Positions 24,306-32,585 of a stretch of 37,094 bases of DNA are shown here, in pieces. Origin of the DNA: Anaerolineae bacterium (GTDB lineage: Bacteria > Chloroflexota > Anaerolineae > Aggregatilineales > Phototrophicaceae). The notes below the pieces were generated by a model, which had not been told where the DNA came from, searched no databases, and saw nothing but the letters and a program-made list of their open reading frames with translations. Every line of letters starts with the position of its first letter. Position 1 is the stretch's first letter. Position numbers and translations under genes: made by a program. The stretch is from contig JALOOG010000058.1 of assembly GCA_025454525.1 (NCBI GenBank), positions 1 to 37,094 of the forward strand. Direction: 5' to 3'.

Positions 24306-26087
24306 ATGCGGATCGGAATCGATTTCGGCACGACTAACTCGGCAGCAGCGCTCTATGACGGCAACAGGCTTCATCCGATCACCACCCTAGATCATGCGAA
24401 CATTTTGCCCTCGCTGATCTACCTCACCCGCCAACATCAGGTGATCTTAGGGGTAGAGGCGGCCCGTGAATACACCCGCCGCGAAACCGGCCGCGCCGTC
24501 CACTGGAAAACCAAAGACTTCGGATCGATCGAGATCGTGGTCGCTGGCACAGGCGGGGGTCCGATCATCTACCAGCACCCGATCACCTTGACCTATGATG
24601 ACGCAGCCAACGGGCGTTTGATTCAATCGGTGAAAACCGCGCTTCGCAGTATCGAATATGGTGGGACACAGGTGTTTGATCGCTACTACACCTTGGATGA
24701 GTTGATCGCGTTGGTTTTGGGGTATCTCAAAACGCAAGCCGAAACCCAATTAGGTCAACCATGTGATGAAGTCGTGATCGGGCGGCCAGTTCAATTTTCG
24801 GATCGGGTGTATGTGTCTACGCGGGCGGAGGAGATTATCTACAAAGCGGCCTTACGAGTCGGTTTTCGCGAGGTGCGCTTTCAATTAGAGCCGATCGGCG
24901 CATTGTATCTCTATCACAGCGAGGCGACTCAGCGTCAAAAAGCGTTGGTGTTCGACTTTGGCGGAGGTACGTTGGATCTCACCGTGGCTGAAGTCGGGGG
25001 CCGATCTGACCCACAAGTATTAGCGACTCGTGGGTTATTGGTGGGTGGGGATGATCTGGATAAGCGGATCATGCGCTCACTCTTGCCTTATTTTGGTGAA
25101 GATCCGATGAATGGTATGAGTTTACCTTATGATCTGGTCAACGCTTTGGGGGATTGGCAGACGATGCCAGATCTCTCCCGTCCGCAATATCGCGATACGT
25201 TTACCCATTTGCGTAAAACTCATCCGCGGCCCGACCAGATCGCCGCATTAGAAACGCTTGTGACCAAAAACGTCGGTTTTAGCCTATTTCGTGCGATTGA
25301 ACGGGTTAAACGCGATTTAACCACTCAAGATGAGAGTGAACTCCACTTTTTATACGAAAGCATTCAAATTCAAGAGAGGATCACCCGTGCCAAGTTTGAG
25401 CGGTGGATCGCGCCCGAATTAGAGGCGGTGCGTGAAGGGGTTTTTGCGGTCTTGGCCGAAGCAAACACCCCACCTGATCAGATTGAAGTCGTTTTACGCA
25501 CGGGCGGAAGTTCACTCGTTCCGGCGTTTGTCCGATTGCTTTCGGAGATTTTCGCACCCGATAAACTCACCGAACTTGACCCGTTGATCTCGGTGGTCGG
25601 GGGTTTAGGGATCTTGGCCTATCAGGAGCGTGGCTTGGCCGGCCCGTATCGCCATAAATATCTTGATCCCATTCAGGATGCTTCTTATCCCCGCTACACG
25701 ATCGGGATTGACTCGCGGGTGTATCAGGATCGTGAGACGGTGATCCGTAAGTTACCGGTAGAATTGAGCGGATTTCAAGCGCTTCAGATGCGCTATAACG
25801 ATCGCGAAGCGCAGGATGAAACGCATTTGACCTTCACGATCGATCGCCCGTGCCGAGTATATGTGACATATGCGGCATCGGCTAACACGATCCCATTATG
25901 GTTGCGCCCGTTTAGCTTGGATGCAAATTTTAAGGTGGAAGTTCATGATGAATGGTGGGGGATCAAAGAATTAAACATCTACAGTCAAGAATACCCCCGT
26001 GGCGCGGTGATCTTAGGCGGTAATCGGGCTTATGGCGCACATGGCAAATGTGATCCGCAATATCTGGTGATCGTTGAGCCGCTTTAG
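24306..26087 (+). CDS. Hsp70-family (DnaK/YegD-like) actin-fold ATPase
   Basis: A 593-residue protein with the complete actin/Hsp70 ATPase core: phosphate-1 loop GIDFGTTNSAA at 4-14, connect/phosphate-2 VFDFGGGTLDLTV around 220, and adenosine motif VLRTGGSSLVPAF near 400. The usual peptide-binding domain of DnaK is replaced by a shorter beta-rich C-terminus (about 455-593), and the ATPase has an insertion (about 255-330), both as in YegD-like proteins. It is therefore a non-canonical chaperone-like ATPase; no DnaJ or GrpE gene is near. AAAGGC lies 6-11 bases before the ATG. Divergent from the sigma-factor gene across 185 bases. Confidence 0.88.
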   Translation: MRIGIDFGTTNSAAALYDGNRLHPITTLDHANILPSLIYLTRQHQVILGVEAAREYTRRETGRAVHWKTKDFGSIEIVVAGTGGGPIIYQHPITLTYDDAANGRLIQSVKTALRSIEYGGTQVFDRYYTLDELIALVLGYLKTQAETQLGQPCDEVVIGRPVQFSDRVYVSTRAEEIIYKAALRVGFREVRFQLEPIGALYLYHSEATQRQKALVFDFGGGTLDLTVAEVGGRSDPQVLATRGLLVGGDDLDKRIMRSLLPYFGEDPMNGMSLPYDLVNALGDWQTMPDLSRPQYRDTFTHLRKTHPRPDQIAALETLVTKNVGFSLFRAIERVKRDLTTQDESELHFLYESIQIQERITRAKFERWIAPELEAVREGVFAVLAEANTPPDQIEVVLRTGGSSLVPAFVRLLSEIFAPDKLTELDPLISVVGGLGILAYQERGLAGPYRHKYLDPIQDASYPRYTIGIDSRVYQDRETVIRKLPVELSGFQALQMRYNDREAQDETHLTFTIDRPCRVYVTYAASANTIPLWLRPFSLDANFKVEVHDEWWGIKELNIYSQEYPRGAVILGGNRAYGAHGKCDPQYLVIVEPL

Positions 26088-26103
26088 CCTTATGGGGAAT
26101 TAA

Positions 26104-26130
26104 AAACAGGGCGCACCTTGCGCCCTGTTT
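26104..26130. terminator. Bidirectional terminator between the Hsp70-like and fasciclin genes
   Basis: Perfect 11-bp stem AAACAGGGCGC (26104-26114) with GCGCCCTGTTT (26120-26130), 5-base loop, flanked by A-run and T-run. It serves both converging genes. Confidence 0.92.
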
Positions 26131-26156
26131 CGTCTTACGGTTAGCAACTGTGTGTC

Positions 26157-27185
26157 TTATTCTTCTTCAGCAGGCAGTAACACGCCGTCGATCACATGGA
26201 TCACGCCGTTGGTCGCTGCGATGTCGAATGCAGAAACGGTCAAACCATTCACGCCTTCGGCGCTGATTTCCAAGGTGTCGCCCGTTAAGGTGACAAATTC
26301 GATCACGCCTTCTTCGCTCATATCAGCGTAGCGGGCAAAATCGGTGGTCATGAACGCGCCGGGGATCACATGGTAAGCGAGGATACCCGTCACAACCATG
26401 CTATCGGCTAACAGATCGGCGGCTTCTACGCCCAATTCGGTCAACGCGCCCGCAAAGGCAGCATCGGTCGGAGCGAACACGGTGAACGCACCGTTTTCAC
26501 CAGAGAGCAAGGCCAACACGCTTTCATCCGCTGCGCCCACCGCCGCTAACAAGGTGGTGAATTCAGGGGTTTCGGCTTCGGTGGAGGCAACCACGATCTC
26601 GGCGATCGATTGGGTGGGTTCTTCCATCGGCTCTTCCATCGGTTCTTCGGTGGCCATGTCCATGTCTTCTTCCATCGACATATCCGGCACCAACACCGCG
26701 TCGATCACATGCACAGTTCCATTGGTCGCCATCACATCGGCCATGACCACGTTCGCTTGATCCACACCGGTTTCGGTGATCATCACGGCGTAACCGGGGA
26801 GTGAGGTGCCGAGGTAAGCGCCCGCATTGGGGAGCAATTGTTCGGCGCTAAATTCAAACGGCACGATATGATAGAGCAGCACGGCTTCCAATAACACGGT
26901 ATCGGCCAAGAGGTCATCCGCGGTAACACCTAATTCTTCCAACAAGGCGGTAAAGGCCGCGTCGGTCGGTGCGAACACGGTATAGCTACCTTCACCCGCT
27001 AAAGTTTCGGCGAAGATCGGATCTACCACCCCTAAAGCCGCCGCTAAAACGGTAAATTCAGGGGTTTCGGCTTCGGTGGAGGCCAATACGATTTCGGCGA
27101 TGGTTTGGGTAGGTTCTTCATCTTGGGCAAATACCGGGAAAACGGCTAACAATAAAACGACCAACAGCAAACTTAATTTACGCAT
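26157..27185 (-). CDS. Secreted protein with two fasciclin (FAS1) domains
   Basis: A 342-residue exported adhesion-type protein. Signal peptide about 1-20 (MRKLSLLLVVLLLAVFPVFA). Two FAS1 domains follow, each with the conserved blocks VFAPTDAAF and NGT/NGV...VIHVIDGVLLP (first near 28-165, second near 195-342), joined by an acidic, repetitive Met/Glu/Pro linker that also gives short DNA repeats. FAS1 domains bind proteins, sugars or the cell surface. The ATG at 27185 is chosen over 27248 because AGGAG lies 6 bases upstream and the signal peptide begins exactly there. Single gene. Confidence 0.93.
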   Translation of the reverse strand: MRKLSLLLVVLLLAVFPVFAQDEEPTQTIAEIVLASTEAETPEFTVLAAALGVVDPIFAETLAGEGSYTVFAPTDAAFTALLEELGVTADDLLADTVLLEAVLLYHIVPFEFSAEQLLPNAGAYLGTSLPGYAVMITETGVDQANVVMADVMATNGTVHVIDAVLVPDMSMEEDMDMATEEPMEEPMEEPTQSIAEIVVASTEAETPEFTTLLAAVGAADESVLALLSGENGAFTVFAPTDAAFAGALTELGVEAADLLADSMVVTGILAYHVIPGAFMTTDFARYADMSEEGVIEFVTLTGDTLEISAEGVNGLTVSAFDIAATNGVIHVIDGVLLPAEEE

Positions 27186-27326
27186 AGTGTCTCCTGTGTG
27201 ACAGAAATAGAAAGTTGTTGTGCAACGCCTTAACAATGCAATGTTCACATTAACCTTGAATGATCGCGGTTTAAGCTAGACCTTAAAGAAATTTCGTTAT
27301 ATAACAACATATCTAATGCGTTTATG

Positions 27327-27641
27327 CTAAAGGGCGCTCCATTGTGCCTGGATAAATGCTTTTATCTCCCCCGATCCGGTCAATTCCAACCAAAGCGATT
27401 CGGAGGTCTGAGTGATCCGAAATTGTAAAAACGCACAACAACGGCGCTCATTGGCAATCCAAGCTTGTAGATCTGCCTCAGATTCGATCGGCAAGCGAAA
27501 GCGATAACCTTCTGGGAGTTCGCAAATTTCGATCACGGCCGTGAATAGGGTGTGCATCAAGCGTTGATGTGCTTCGCGCTGCTCCACCGCAATCGCGTTT
27601 AGATTACAGACCAAAGCAGAGTCATCAGCCAGCGGTAACAT
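27327..27641 (-). CDS. Small Cys-containing protein divergent from a MerR regulator
   Basis: A 104-residue cytoplasmic protein. It has the pattern CNLNAI...EQREAHQ near the N-terminus, ELPEGYRFRLP in the middle and NERRCCAFLQF with a Cys pair (68, 69), plus Cys12 and Cys40. I know this as a small family often placed next to MerR-type regulators; no function is established to my knowledge, though the cysteines suggest metal, metalloid or redox chemistry. ATG at 27641 has AGGAG 8 bases upstream; a longer frame would overlap merR. Its promoter has the 19-base spacer used by MerR regulators (27676-27706). Confidence 0.82.
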   Translation of the reverse strand: MLPLADDSALVCNLNAIAVEQREAHQRLMHTLFTAVIEICELPEGYRFRLPIESEADLQAWIANERRCCAFLQFRITQTSESLWLELTGSGEIKAFIQAQWSAL

Positions 27642-27675
27642 CGGTTTGCTCCTCAAATTAAATTCAGTAGACTCC

Positions 27676-27706
27676 AGCATAGACCTTAAAGCGCACTTCA
27701 AGTCAA
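27676..27706 (-). promoter_or_regulatory. MerR-type promoter with 19-bp spacer and dyad
   Basis: Minus strand: -35 TTGACT (27701-27706), spacer of exactly 19 bases (27682-27700), -10 TATGCT (27676-27681). The long spacer holds an imperfect dyad (ACTTGAAG...CTTTAAGGT). This is the hallmark of promoters that MerR proteins switch on by twisting the DNA. It transcribes the 104-residue Cys protein and overlaps the start region of the regulator gene. Confidence 0.75.
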
Positions 27707-27718
27707 GGGGATAAGCAC

Positions 27719-28099
27719 ATGGATTACACCATTGGACAAATTGCCCATCAAGCCGGGATCGCGCCTTCTGCGATCCGTTACTATGAACGTGTTGGCTTAT
27801 TGTTACCTGCCCGTCGTGTGAAGGGTCAACGCCGCTATGACTCCGACGTGTTAAGCACATTGCGGTTGATCCAACATGCGCGGGCATTAGGCTTTACTAT
27901 CGCGGAAATTCGACAGGGATTACACGGCTTTCCCGCATTCACAAGTCCCGCAGAGCGTTGGCGACAGTTAACACCCCCCAAATTAGTCGAAATTGAGCGG
28001 GAATTAGATCGCCTACAATGGATCCGACAACGCCTCACCGGAACACTCACTTGTCAATGTGTTTCGTTGGCTGAATGTGAAGCTCAATTGCAACCTTAA
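27719..28099 (+). CDS. MerR-family transcriptional regulator
   Basis: A 126-residue regulator. The N-terminal winged helix (DYTIGQIAHQAGIAPSAIRYYERVGLLLP) is classic MerR, then the dimerising helix and a C-terminal sensor loop LTCQCVSLAEC with Cys112, Cys114 and Cys120. The spacing CxC-x5-C equals three of the four [2Fe-2S] cysteines of SoxR; the first SoxR cysteine is replaced (Thr). The pair Cys112/Cys120 also matches the spacing of the CueR copper loop. So it senses either metal or redox state; which is not decided by sequence. It is divergent from the small Cys protein and should control the 19-bp-spacer promoter between them, and its own expression. Confidence 0.92.
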   Translation: MDYTIGQIAHQAGIAPSAIRYYERVGLLLPARRVKGQRRYDSDVLSTLRLIQHARALGFTIAEIRQGLHGFPAFTSPAERWRQLTPPKLVEIERELDRLQWIRQRLTGTLTCQCVSLAECEAQLQP

Positions 28100-28172
28100 G
28101 CGGACGGGGTAGGTAAAATGAGCCACAATGTCTAAAATTTTAAATAGACCGACACCGGAGTATTATTATTTT

Positions 28173-28436
28173 ATGTTTACTCTCGCTCTCGTGGCCACAT
28201 TGCAAATCGGTGTGGATTTAGCTTAATTGTATCTTGAGAACAATGTCTCACATCATCAGTTGAAGGAAGGTTTTAGCACTCAACTGGGCCTAACGTTATT
28301 CGATCGCTATGATCCGTTGCGTTCGCTTGATCGATGCTTAATGCTGTTCTTTGATTATGAGGAGTATCACTTCAAGCAAAAAATTATCGTTGATTTTCAC
28401 GATGTTGAGGTGACAGTGGGGCCCTTTCCCGATTAA
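28173..28436 (+). pseudogene. Possible degraded small gene with an in-frame stop
   Basis: One frame runs from ATG at 28173 for 17 codons (MFTLALVATLQIGVDLA), meets TAA at 28224, then stays open to 28436 (LYLENNVSHHQLKEGF ... VEVTVGPFPD). Codon choice after the stop looks like neighbouring genes, but there is no good RBS and I recognise no family. The 3' end overlaps the gdh terminator hairpin. Could be a decayed gene or chance; apart from this, 28100-28473 holds nothing I can support. Confidence 0.22.
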
Positions 28437-28454
28437 AAAGCGATCGGGAAAGGG
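28422..28454 (-). terminator. Hairpin after the glutamate dehydrogenase gene
   Basis: Perfect 12-bp stem CCCTTTCCCGAT (28422-28433) with ATCGGGAAAGGG (28443-28454), 9-base loop, 19 bases past the gdh stop. No T-run follows on the minus strand. Confidence 0.6.
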
Positions 28455-28473
28455 GCTTGAATATGCAACGGTT

Positions 28474-29757
28474 TTACGGATAGAACCCGCGCGTCTTGAG
28501 CGCATCGGCGACGCGCTTGATCGCGGCGATTTGAGCGGCCGTCCGCATGTCAACGCGGTATTCTTCGGCTGTCCGCATGGTGAGGTCATAACCACGCACC
28601 AAGATGCGATCCAATTGACGGAACACTTCGGCCTCATCCCAGAAGAACGATTGCAGGTCTTGAATCCACTCAAAGTAGCTGACGATCACGCCGCCGGAGT
28701 TGGCCAAAATGTCCGGCACAACTTGGATACCGCGATCGTGAAAAATATCATCCGCTTCGGGGTCGGTGGGGCCATTCGCGCCTTCCACGACTAAGCGGGC
28801 TTGTACTTGGGTGGCGTTGCGTTCGGTGAGTTGGCCTTCCATCGCGCAAGGCAACAACACGTCGCACGGTAACAGCAATAATTCCTCATTGGTCACCACA
28901 TCCGATCCCGCAAAGCCTTGTACACGGCGGTTAATCGTTTGATGTTCTAATAAAGAGGGGATGTCAAGTCCGTTGGGGTTATAGATGCCGCCATAGACAT
29001 CGCTCACCGCAACCACTTTGAAACCGAGTTCATGGGCATAAGCGGCCGCATTTGAACCCACATTACCAAAGCCTTGCACCACGACGCGGATCTGGCTGAA
29101 ATCGTTCACGCCGGAGCGTTTGAGCGCTTCTACCATGTTGATCACCACGCCGCGTCCGGTGGACACAGTACGACCTTCGCTACCCCCTACGCTGATCGGC
29201 TTGCCCGTCACGATCGCTGGCACTGAATAACCGACCGTCATGCTATAAGTATCCATGAACCAGGCCATCATTTGCGGGTTTGTCCCCATGTCTGGAGCGG
29301 GGATGTCTGCATGTGGGCTGATCAACGGGATCAATTCACTGGCATAGCGCCGGGTGAGGTTTTCGAGTTCACGTTGGCTCAATTTGGTGGGATCCACGAT
29401 CACGCCGCCTTTTGCCCCGCCATAAGGCAAACCGACGAGTGAACACTTCCAACTCATCCACATCGCCAAAGCGCGCACTTCATCCATGTTGACATGCAGA
29501 TCATAACGGATACCGCCCTTAGACGGCCCTAAAATGGTGCTGTGATGCACGCGATAACCGGTGAACATCTCGACCCGACCATCATCCCGGCGCACGGGGA
29601 AATTCACCGTAAACTCGCGACGTGGGTAGCGCATAAATTCGATAATGCTGTCGTCGTAATCTAAATATTTTACGGCGCGATCAAACTGCGCGAGGGCTGT
29701 CTTGTAAGGATTGGGTGTCATCATTTGATTTTGTTGCATACGCAATGCCGCTACCAT
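28474..29757 (-). CDS. gdhA: Glutamate dehydrogenase (Glu/Leu/Phe/Val dehydrogenase family)
   Basis: Interconverts glutamate and 2-oxoglutarate plus ammonium with NAD(P), linking nitrogen and carbon metabolism. 427 residues. Substrate-binding lysines are in PSKGGIRY and WKCSLVGLPYGGAKGGV; the nucleotide site is VVQGFGNVGSNAA; conserved DIPAPDMGT and VEGANGPTDPEAD are present. Coenzyme preference is not assigned. The ATG at 29757 is preceded by GAGGAGAG at about 10 bases; a TTG at 29793 would place that RBS inside the gene. Single gene with hairpins on both sides. Confidence 0.95.
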   Translation of the reverse strand: MVAALRMQQNQMMTPNPYKTALAQFDRAVKYLDYDDSIIEFMRYPRREFTVNFPVRRDDGRVEMFTGYRVHHSTILGPSKGGIRYDLHVNMDEVRALAMWMSWKCSLVGLPYGGAKGGVIVDPTKLSQRELENLTRRYASELIPLISPHADIPAPDMGTNPQMMAWFMDTYSMTVGYSVPAIVTGKPISVGGSEGRTVSTGRGVVINMVEALKRSGVNDFSQIRVVVQGFGNVGSNAAAYAHELGFKVVAVSDVYGGIYNPNGLDIPSLLEHQTINRRVQGFAGSDVVTNEELLLLPCDVLLPCAMEGQLTERNATQVQARLVVEGANGPTDPEADDIFHDRGIQVVPDILANSGGVIVSYFEWIQDLQSFFWDEAEVFRQLDRILVRGYDLTMRTAEEYRVDMRTAAQIAAIKRVADALKTRGFYP

Positions 29758-29921
29758 GACGGTAAGCTCTCCTCTTCCGGGGTGTCCGGGCAATAAAAGA
29801 AATTCTTTTACAGATGAGTATACAGGAACTTTTTTTCCAAGAGAATAGGTCTTTTATGCAATTTACACTTTTCTAATCGGTTTTTATTGTGCATTCTGCA
29901 CATCTTTTCACAAACGGGGCG

Positions 29922-29949
29922 ATCAAGAGGGGTCAATACCCCTCTTGAT
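29922..29949 (-). terminator. Hairpin at the 3' end of the unknown gene
   Basis: Perfect 12-bp stem ATCAAGAGGGGT (29922-29933) with ACCCCTCTTGAT (29938-29949), 4-base loop; its outer end touches the stop codon of the gene at 29949. There is no clear U-run. Confidence 0.6.
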
Positions 29950-30380
29950 TAGATCAAGATCAAGTCCAGATATTCTTGATCGATCAATTGGCGTAAGGTA
30001 ACACGTAAGGCGCGGATTGCGAGGGCTAACGGGGAGTTTTGATCTGCGAGGGCATGATCTAATTTGGTAAGTTGGATCTCGGTGGATGAGATCAGCTCAA
30101 ATTTGGGTTCAAAATCACGCGGATGTTCACGGGCAAAATCGGCCTTATGGCGTAAGGCGAGGCGCTGTAAATCTATCGGCGTTAATGGGGTTGGATGGGC
30201 AAGCAACACCTCAATAAAACGGATCACACAATCATGGCGCGCTTGTTGAATGTGATCGGCGATCAAGGGGAGTTTGGCCAGCAGATCCGCCGGAAGACGA
30301 TGGGTTAAGTTGGGGGTGGGATCGTTTAACAAGGGGTTGAAGTCTTGATCCGATGAGTCATCAAAGGGAAGATCGTTCAT
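29949..30380 (-). CDS. Uncharacterised small protein, 143 residues
   Basis: I do not recognise it. It is acidic at the N-terminus (MNDLPFDDSSDQDFNPLL), then helical, with a Pro-rich turn near residue 66 and a helical C-terminus (LALAIRALRVTLRQLIDQEYLDLILI). No signal peptide, membrane segment, Cys cluster or catalytic motif. ATG at 30380 is chosen because AGGAG lies 8 bases upstream; in-frame ATGs at 30401 and 30422 lack an RBS. Single gene; codon use fits the neighbourhood, so it is probably real. Confidence 0.65.
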   Translation of the reverse strand: MNDLPFDDSSDQDFNPLLNDPTPNLTHRLPADLLAKLPLIADHIQQARHDCVIRFIEVLLAHPTPLTPIDLQRLALRHKADFAREHPRDFEPKFELISSTEIQLTKLDHALADQNSPLALAIRALRVTLRQLIDQEYLDLILI

Positions 30381-30644
30381 GGCCGTTACTCCTATCTTCA
30401 TGTATGTGGATCGACGATTCAAGCGTTAACCTAATACTATCATATTCATCGGGTTAACCTAAATGTCTAAAGATGAGTTTAGTTAATTTCAGTAGATAAG
30501 CGAATGAACGAAAAGATTACGGATCGGATGATCGTTTCAGACTAACGCTTGTGACAACGGTGTCACATCAAAGCTTTAGATACCGTCAATTGCTTATTCA
30601 AAAGCGCTTTGCCAAGTGCCAAAACATTGAACGGTTTTGGAGGC

Positions 30645-30853
30645 TCAGAATACACTTGGTTTTCGTAAAATCTTATGAGGATTTACCTGCAATCCCGTCT
30701 GGGTGAAATAGACAAGGGTGAATAAGGTTTCACCCTTGTGTAGGGTGATCAACAGGTATTCCCAGTCTGCTTTAAGACGTTTATCGCGAGAAGTAGCGAA
30801 AAATTGGCTGTAACCCGCGTCTTCAAGTGTTCCTGGCCATTAAAAGGCTCCAT
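30645..30853 (-). pseudogene. Frameshifted small gene (about 69 residues when repaired)
   Basis: On the minus strand ATG at 30853 begins MEPFNGQEHL; a one-base deletion near 30823 shifts the frame, and the other frame continues for 56 open codons (EDAGYSQFFATSRDKRLK ... PHKILRKPSVF) to TGA at 30645-30647. Composition is convincingly protein-like (YLLITLHKGETLFTLVYFTQ) and the 209-base span equals 70 codons minus one base. Adding one G (TTGGAAGAC) would restore a single ORF. I know no family for it. A perfect 10-bp inverted repeat (30712-30739) lies inside and may be coincidental. The rest of 30381-30973 shows no gene. Confidence 0.5.
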
Positions 30854-30925
30854 GACAAAAATCACCACACAAACATGACAGCTTTTACTACAAGCGATTT
30901 GCGGATACGACTATGCTAAAGATAG

Positions 30926-30943
30926 ATATAGATAAGCGTATAT
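30926..30943 (+). promoter_or_regulatory. Weak dyad upstream of the ArsR-type gene
   Basis: ATATA (30926-30930), 8 bases, TATAT (30939-30943), about 30 bases before the regulator start, in an A+T-rich leader. Possible autoregulatory operator; arms are short and the call is tentative. A -10-like TATGCT is at 30912-30917. Confidence 0.25.
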
Positions 30944-30973
30944 GTCAATGTATAGGGAAGGATACAGCGTTCT

Positions 30974-31294
30974 ATGGACTTAAAAACACGCGAAGAAGTG
31001 GCTTTATTGCACTCTCGTTTTTGTGCAAGCTTAGCCGATCCTACCCGGATGTTGATTATCTACGAACTTTCCGACGCATCGCGCAATGTGGGGGAATTAG
31101 CGACGCGGTTGAATATCGCGCAACCCGTGATCTCACGGCATTTGAAGATCTTACGCGACTCTGGCATTGTGGTCTCAGAACGGGATGGCCGTGCGGTCTA
31201 TTACCGCCTCTCGGATGAGCGCGTTGTGCAAGCATTGAATCTTTTGCGTTCAATGATCGCCGATCAGGTGAACGCTTTAGCCAAAATCGTCTAA
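30974..31294 (+). CDS. ArsR/SmtB-family transcriptional repressor
   Basis: A 106-residue winged-helix repressor: CASLADPTRMLIIYELSDASRNVGELATRLNIAQPVISRHLKILRDSGIVVSERDGRAVYYRL shows the helix-turn-helix and wing of the family. The arsenic/cadmium ELCVC motif is absent, and there is only one cysteine (Cys17), so the two-cysteine persulfide switch of SqrR/BigR is not visible either. It is first in an operon with the sulfide:quinone oxidoreductase-like gene (18 bases), the DsrC-like and the DsrE-like gene, so it most likely controls sulfide-responsive expression; the signal is inferred. AAGGA lies about 11 bases before the ATG. Confidence 0.9.
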   Translation: MDLKTREEVALLHSRFCASLADPTRMLIIYELSDASRNVGELATRLNIAQPVISRHLKILRDSGIVVSERDGRAVYYRLSDERVVQALNLLRSMIADQVNALAKIV

Positions 31295-31312
31295 TCTGAA
31301 AGGAGATCGATC

Positions 31313-32548
31313 ATGCCACGCACACTGTTAATCTTAGGAGCTGGCACAGGCGGCACCATGCTGGCCAATAAACTCGCCCATACCCTTGATCACGATCAAT
31401 GGCAGATGATCATCGTCGATCAAGAACCGGAACACTACTATCAACCCGGTTTTTTGTTTATCCCGTTTGGGATCTACCGCCCTGATGAGGTGATTCGCCC
31501 TAAACAACGCCTGTTACCTGCATCGGTGAAACTCATCTTCTCTGAAATTGCGTTGATCGAACCCGATCAACAACGGGTGAAATTGGTCAAGGATGATCAA
31601 GTGATCCCTTACGATTACTTGGTGATCGCCACGGGAAGTCGGATCGCTCCCGATGAAATTGACGGGATGTTAGGGGACGGGTGGTATCAAAACATCTTTG
31701 ATTTTTACACCTACCCCGGTGCGGTCGCTTTGGCAGAAGCGCTTAAAAATTGGAAGGGCGGCCGCTTGGTGATCAATATTGCCGAAATGCCGATCAAATG
31801 TCCGGTTGCGCCGTTAGAATTTGCCTTCCTTGCGGATTGGTACTTTGCACAACGCGGCATACGCGATCAAGTTGAGATCATTTATAGCACGCCGCTTTCT
31901 GGTGCGTTTACCAAACCCCGCGCTTCGGCCACCCTCTCCCGCTTGTTAGACGAAAAGCGTATCACGGTGATCGGCGATTTTAACATCAGTGAGGTGGATG
32001 CAGAGCGTCGAGTGATCCGCTCTTATGACGATCAAGAGATCCCCTATGACCTGTTGGTCACAATTCCGCCGAATATGGGAGCGGAAGTGATCGGGCGCTC
32101 TGGCATGGGTGATGATCTTAATTTTGTCCCTGTTGATAAACATACCCTGCAATCGAAACGCTGGGAAAACGTGTTTGTGATCGGTGATGCGGGCAATGTG
32201 CCAACCTCAAAAGCCGGATCGGTGGCGCATTTTATGTTGGAAACAGTGGTCGAAAACCTGCAACATCATATAAGTGGTGAGCCGTTGACCCCTAGTTTTG
32301 ATGGTCACGCGAATTGTTTTGTCGAAACGGGATATCAAAAAGGGTTATTGATCGATTTTAACTACGAGGTTGAACCGTTACCGGGGAAATACCCCTTGCC
32401 CACCGTTGGGCCGTTCTCGCTGTTAGAAGAAACCAAATTGAACCACCTAGGTAAGATGGGCTTTCGGTGGGTTTATTGGAACGTGTTACTTAAAGCGATC
32501 GACCTACCGATCTCGTCACAATTTTCGATGACCGGCAAAATCAGCTAA
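31313..32548 (+). CDS. sqr: Sulfide:quinone oxidoreductase-like flavoprotein
   Basis: A 411-residue FAD enzyme of the SQR/flavocytochrome c sulfide dehydrogenase family; it should oxidise sulfide at the membrane face and pass electrons to quinone, yielding persulfide or polysulfide. FAD-binding GAGTGG at 9-14; LVIATGSR from 103; VFVIGDAGNVPTSKAGSVAHF from 287. Two conserved cysteines are present: Cys163 in IKCPVAPLEF and Cys335 in ANCFVETG, the expected redox pair. The C-terminus has amphipathic aromatic segments for membrane contact. RBS AAAGGAG is before the ATG. Neighbours DsrC/TusE and DsrE2 fit as acceptors of the sulfane sulfur. A general NADH dehydrogenase-like role is the less likely alternative. 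Confidence 0.88.
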   Translation: MPRTLLILGAGTGGTMLANKLAHTLDHDQWQMIIVDQEPEHYYQPGFLFIPFGIYRPDEVIRPKQRLLPASVKLIFSEIALIEPDQQRVKLVKDDQVIPYDYLVIATGSRIAPDEIDGMLGDGWYQNIFDFYTYPGAVALAEALKNWKGGRLVINIAEMPIKCPVAPLEFAFLADWYFAQRGIRDQVEIIYSTPLSGAFTKPRASATLSRLLDEKRITVIGDFNISEVDAERRVIRSYDDQEIPYDLLVTIPPNMGAEVIGRSGMGDDLNFVPVDKHTLQSKRWENVFVIGDAGNVPTSKAGSVAHFMLETVVENLQHHISGEPLTPSFDGHANCFVETGYQKGLLIDFNYEVEPLPGKYPLPTVGPFSLLEETKLNHLGKMGFRWVYWNVLLKAIDLPISSQFSMTGKIS

Positions 32549-32585
32549 AACCAACGCTAAAAATAAACTTAGAAAGGAAAAAATC

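Noticed and set aside
26600-26670. Short tandem DNA repeats (CTTCCATCGG) as a regulatory array or CRISPR
   Set aside because: They encode the repetitive Glu-Glu-Pro-Met linker between the two fasciclin domains; no spacers.
28227-28436. LysR-type regulator remnant suggested by the string LGLTLFDR
   Set aside because: Only a few residues match, with no helix-turn-helix in the surrounding frame; likely coincidence.
30712-30739. Stand-alone terminator or attenuator hairpin (perfect 10-bp inverted repeat)
   Set aside because: It lies inside the frameshifted coding stretch 30645-30853 and has no T-run on either strand.
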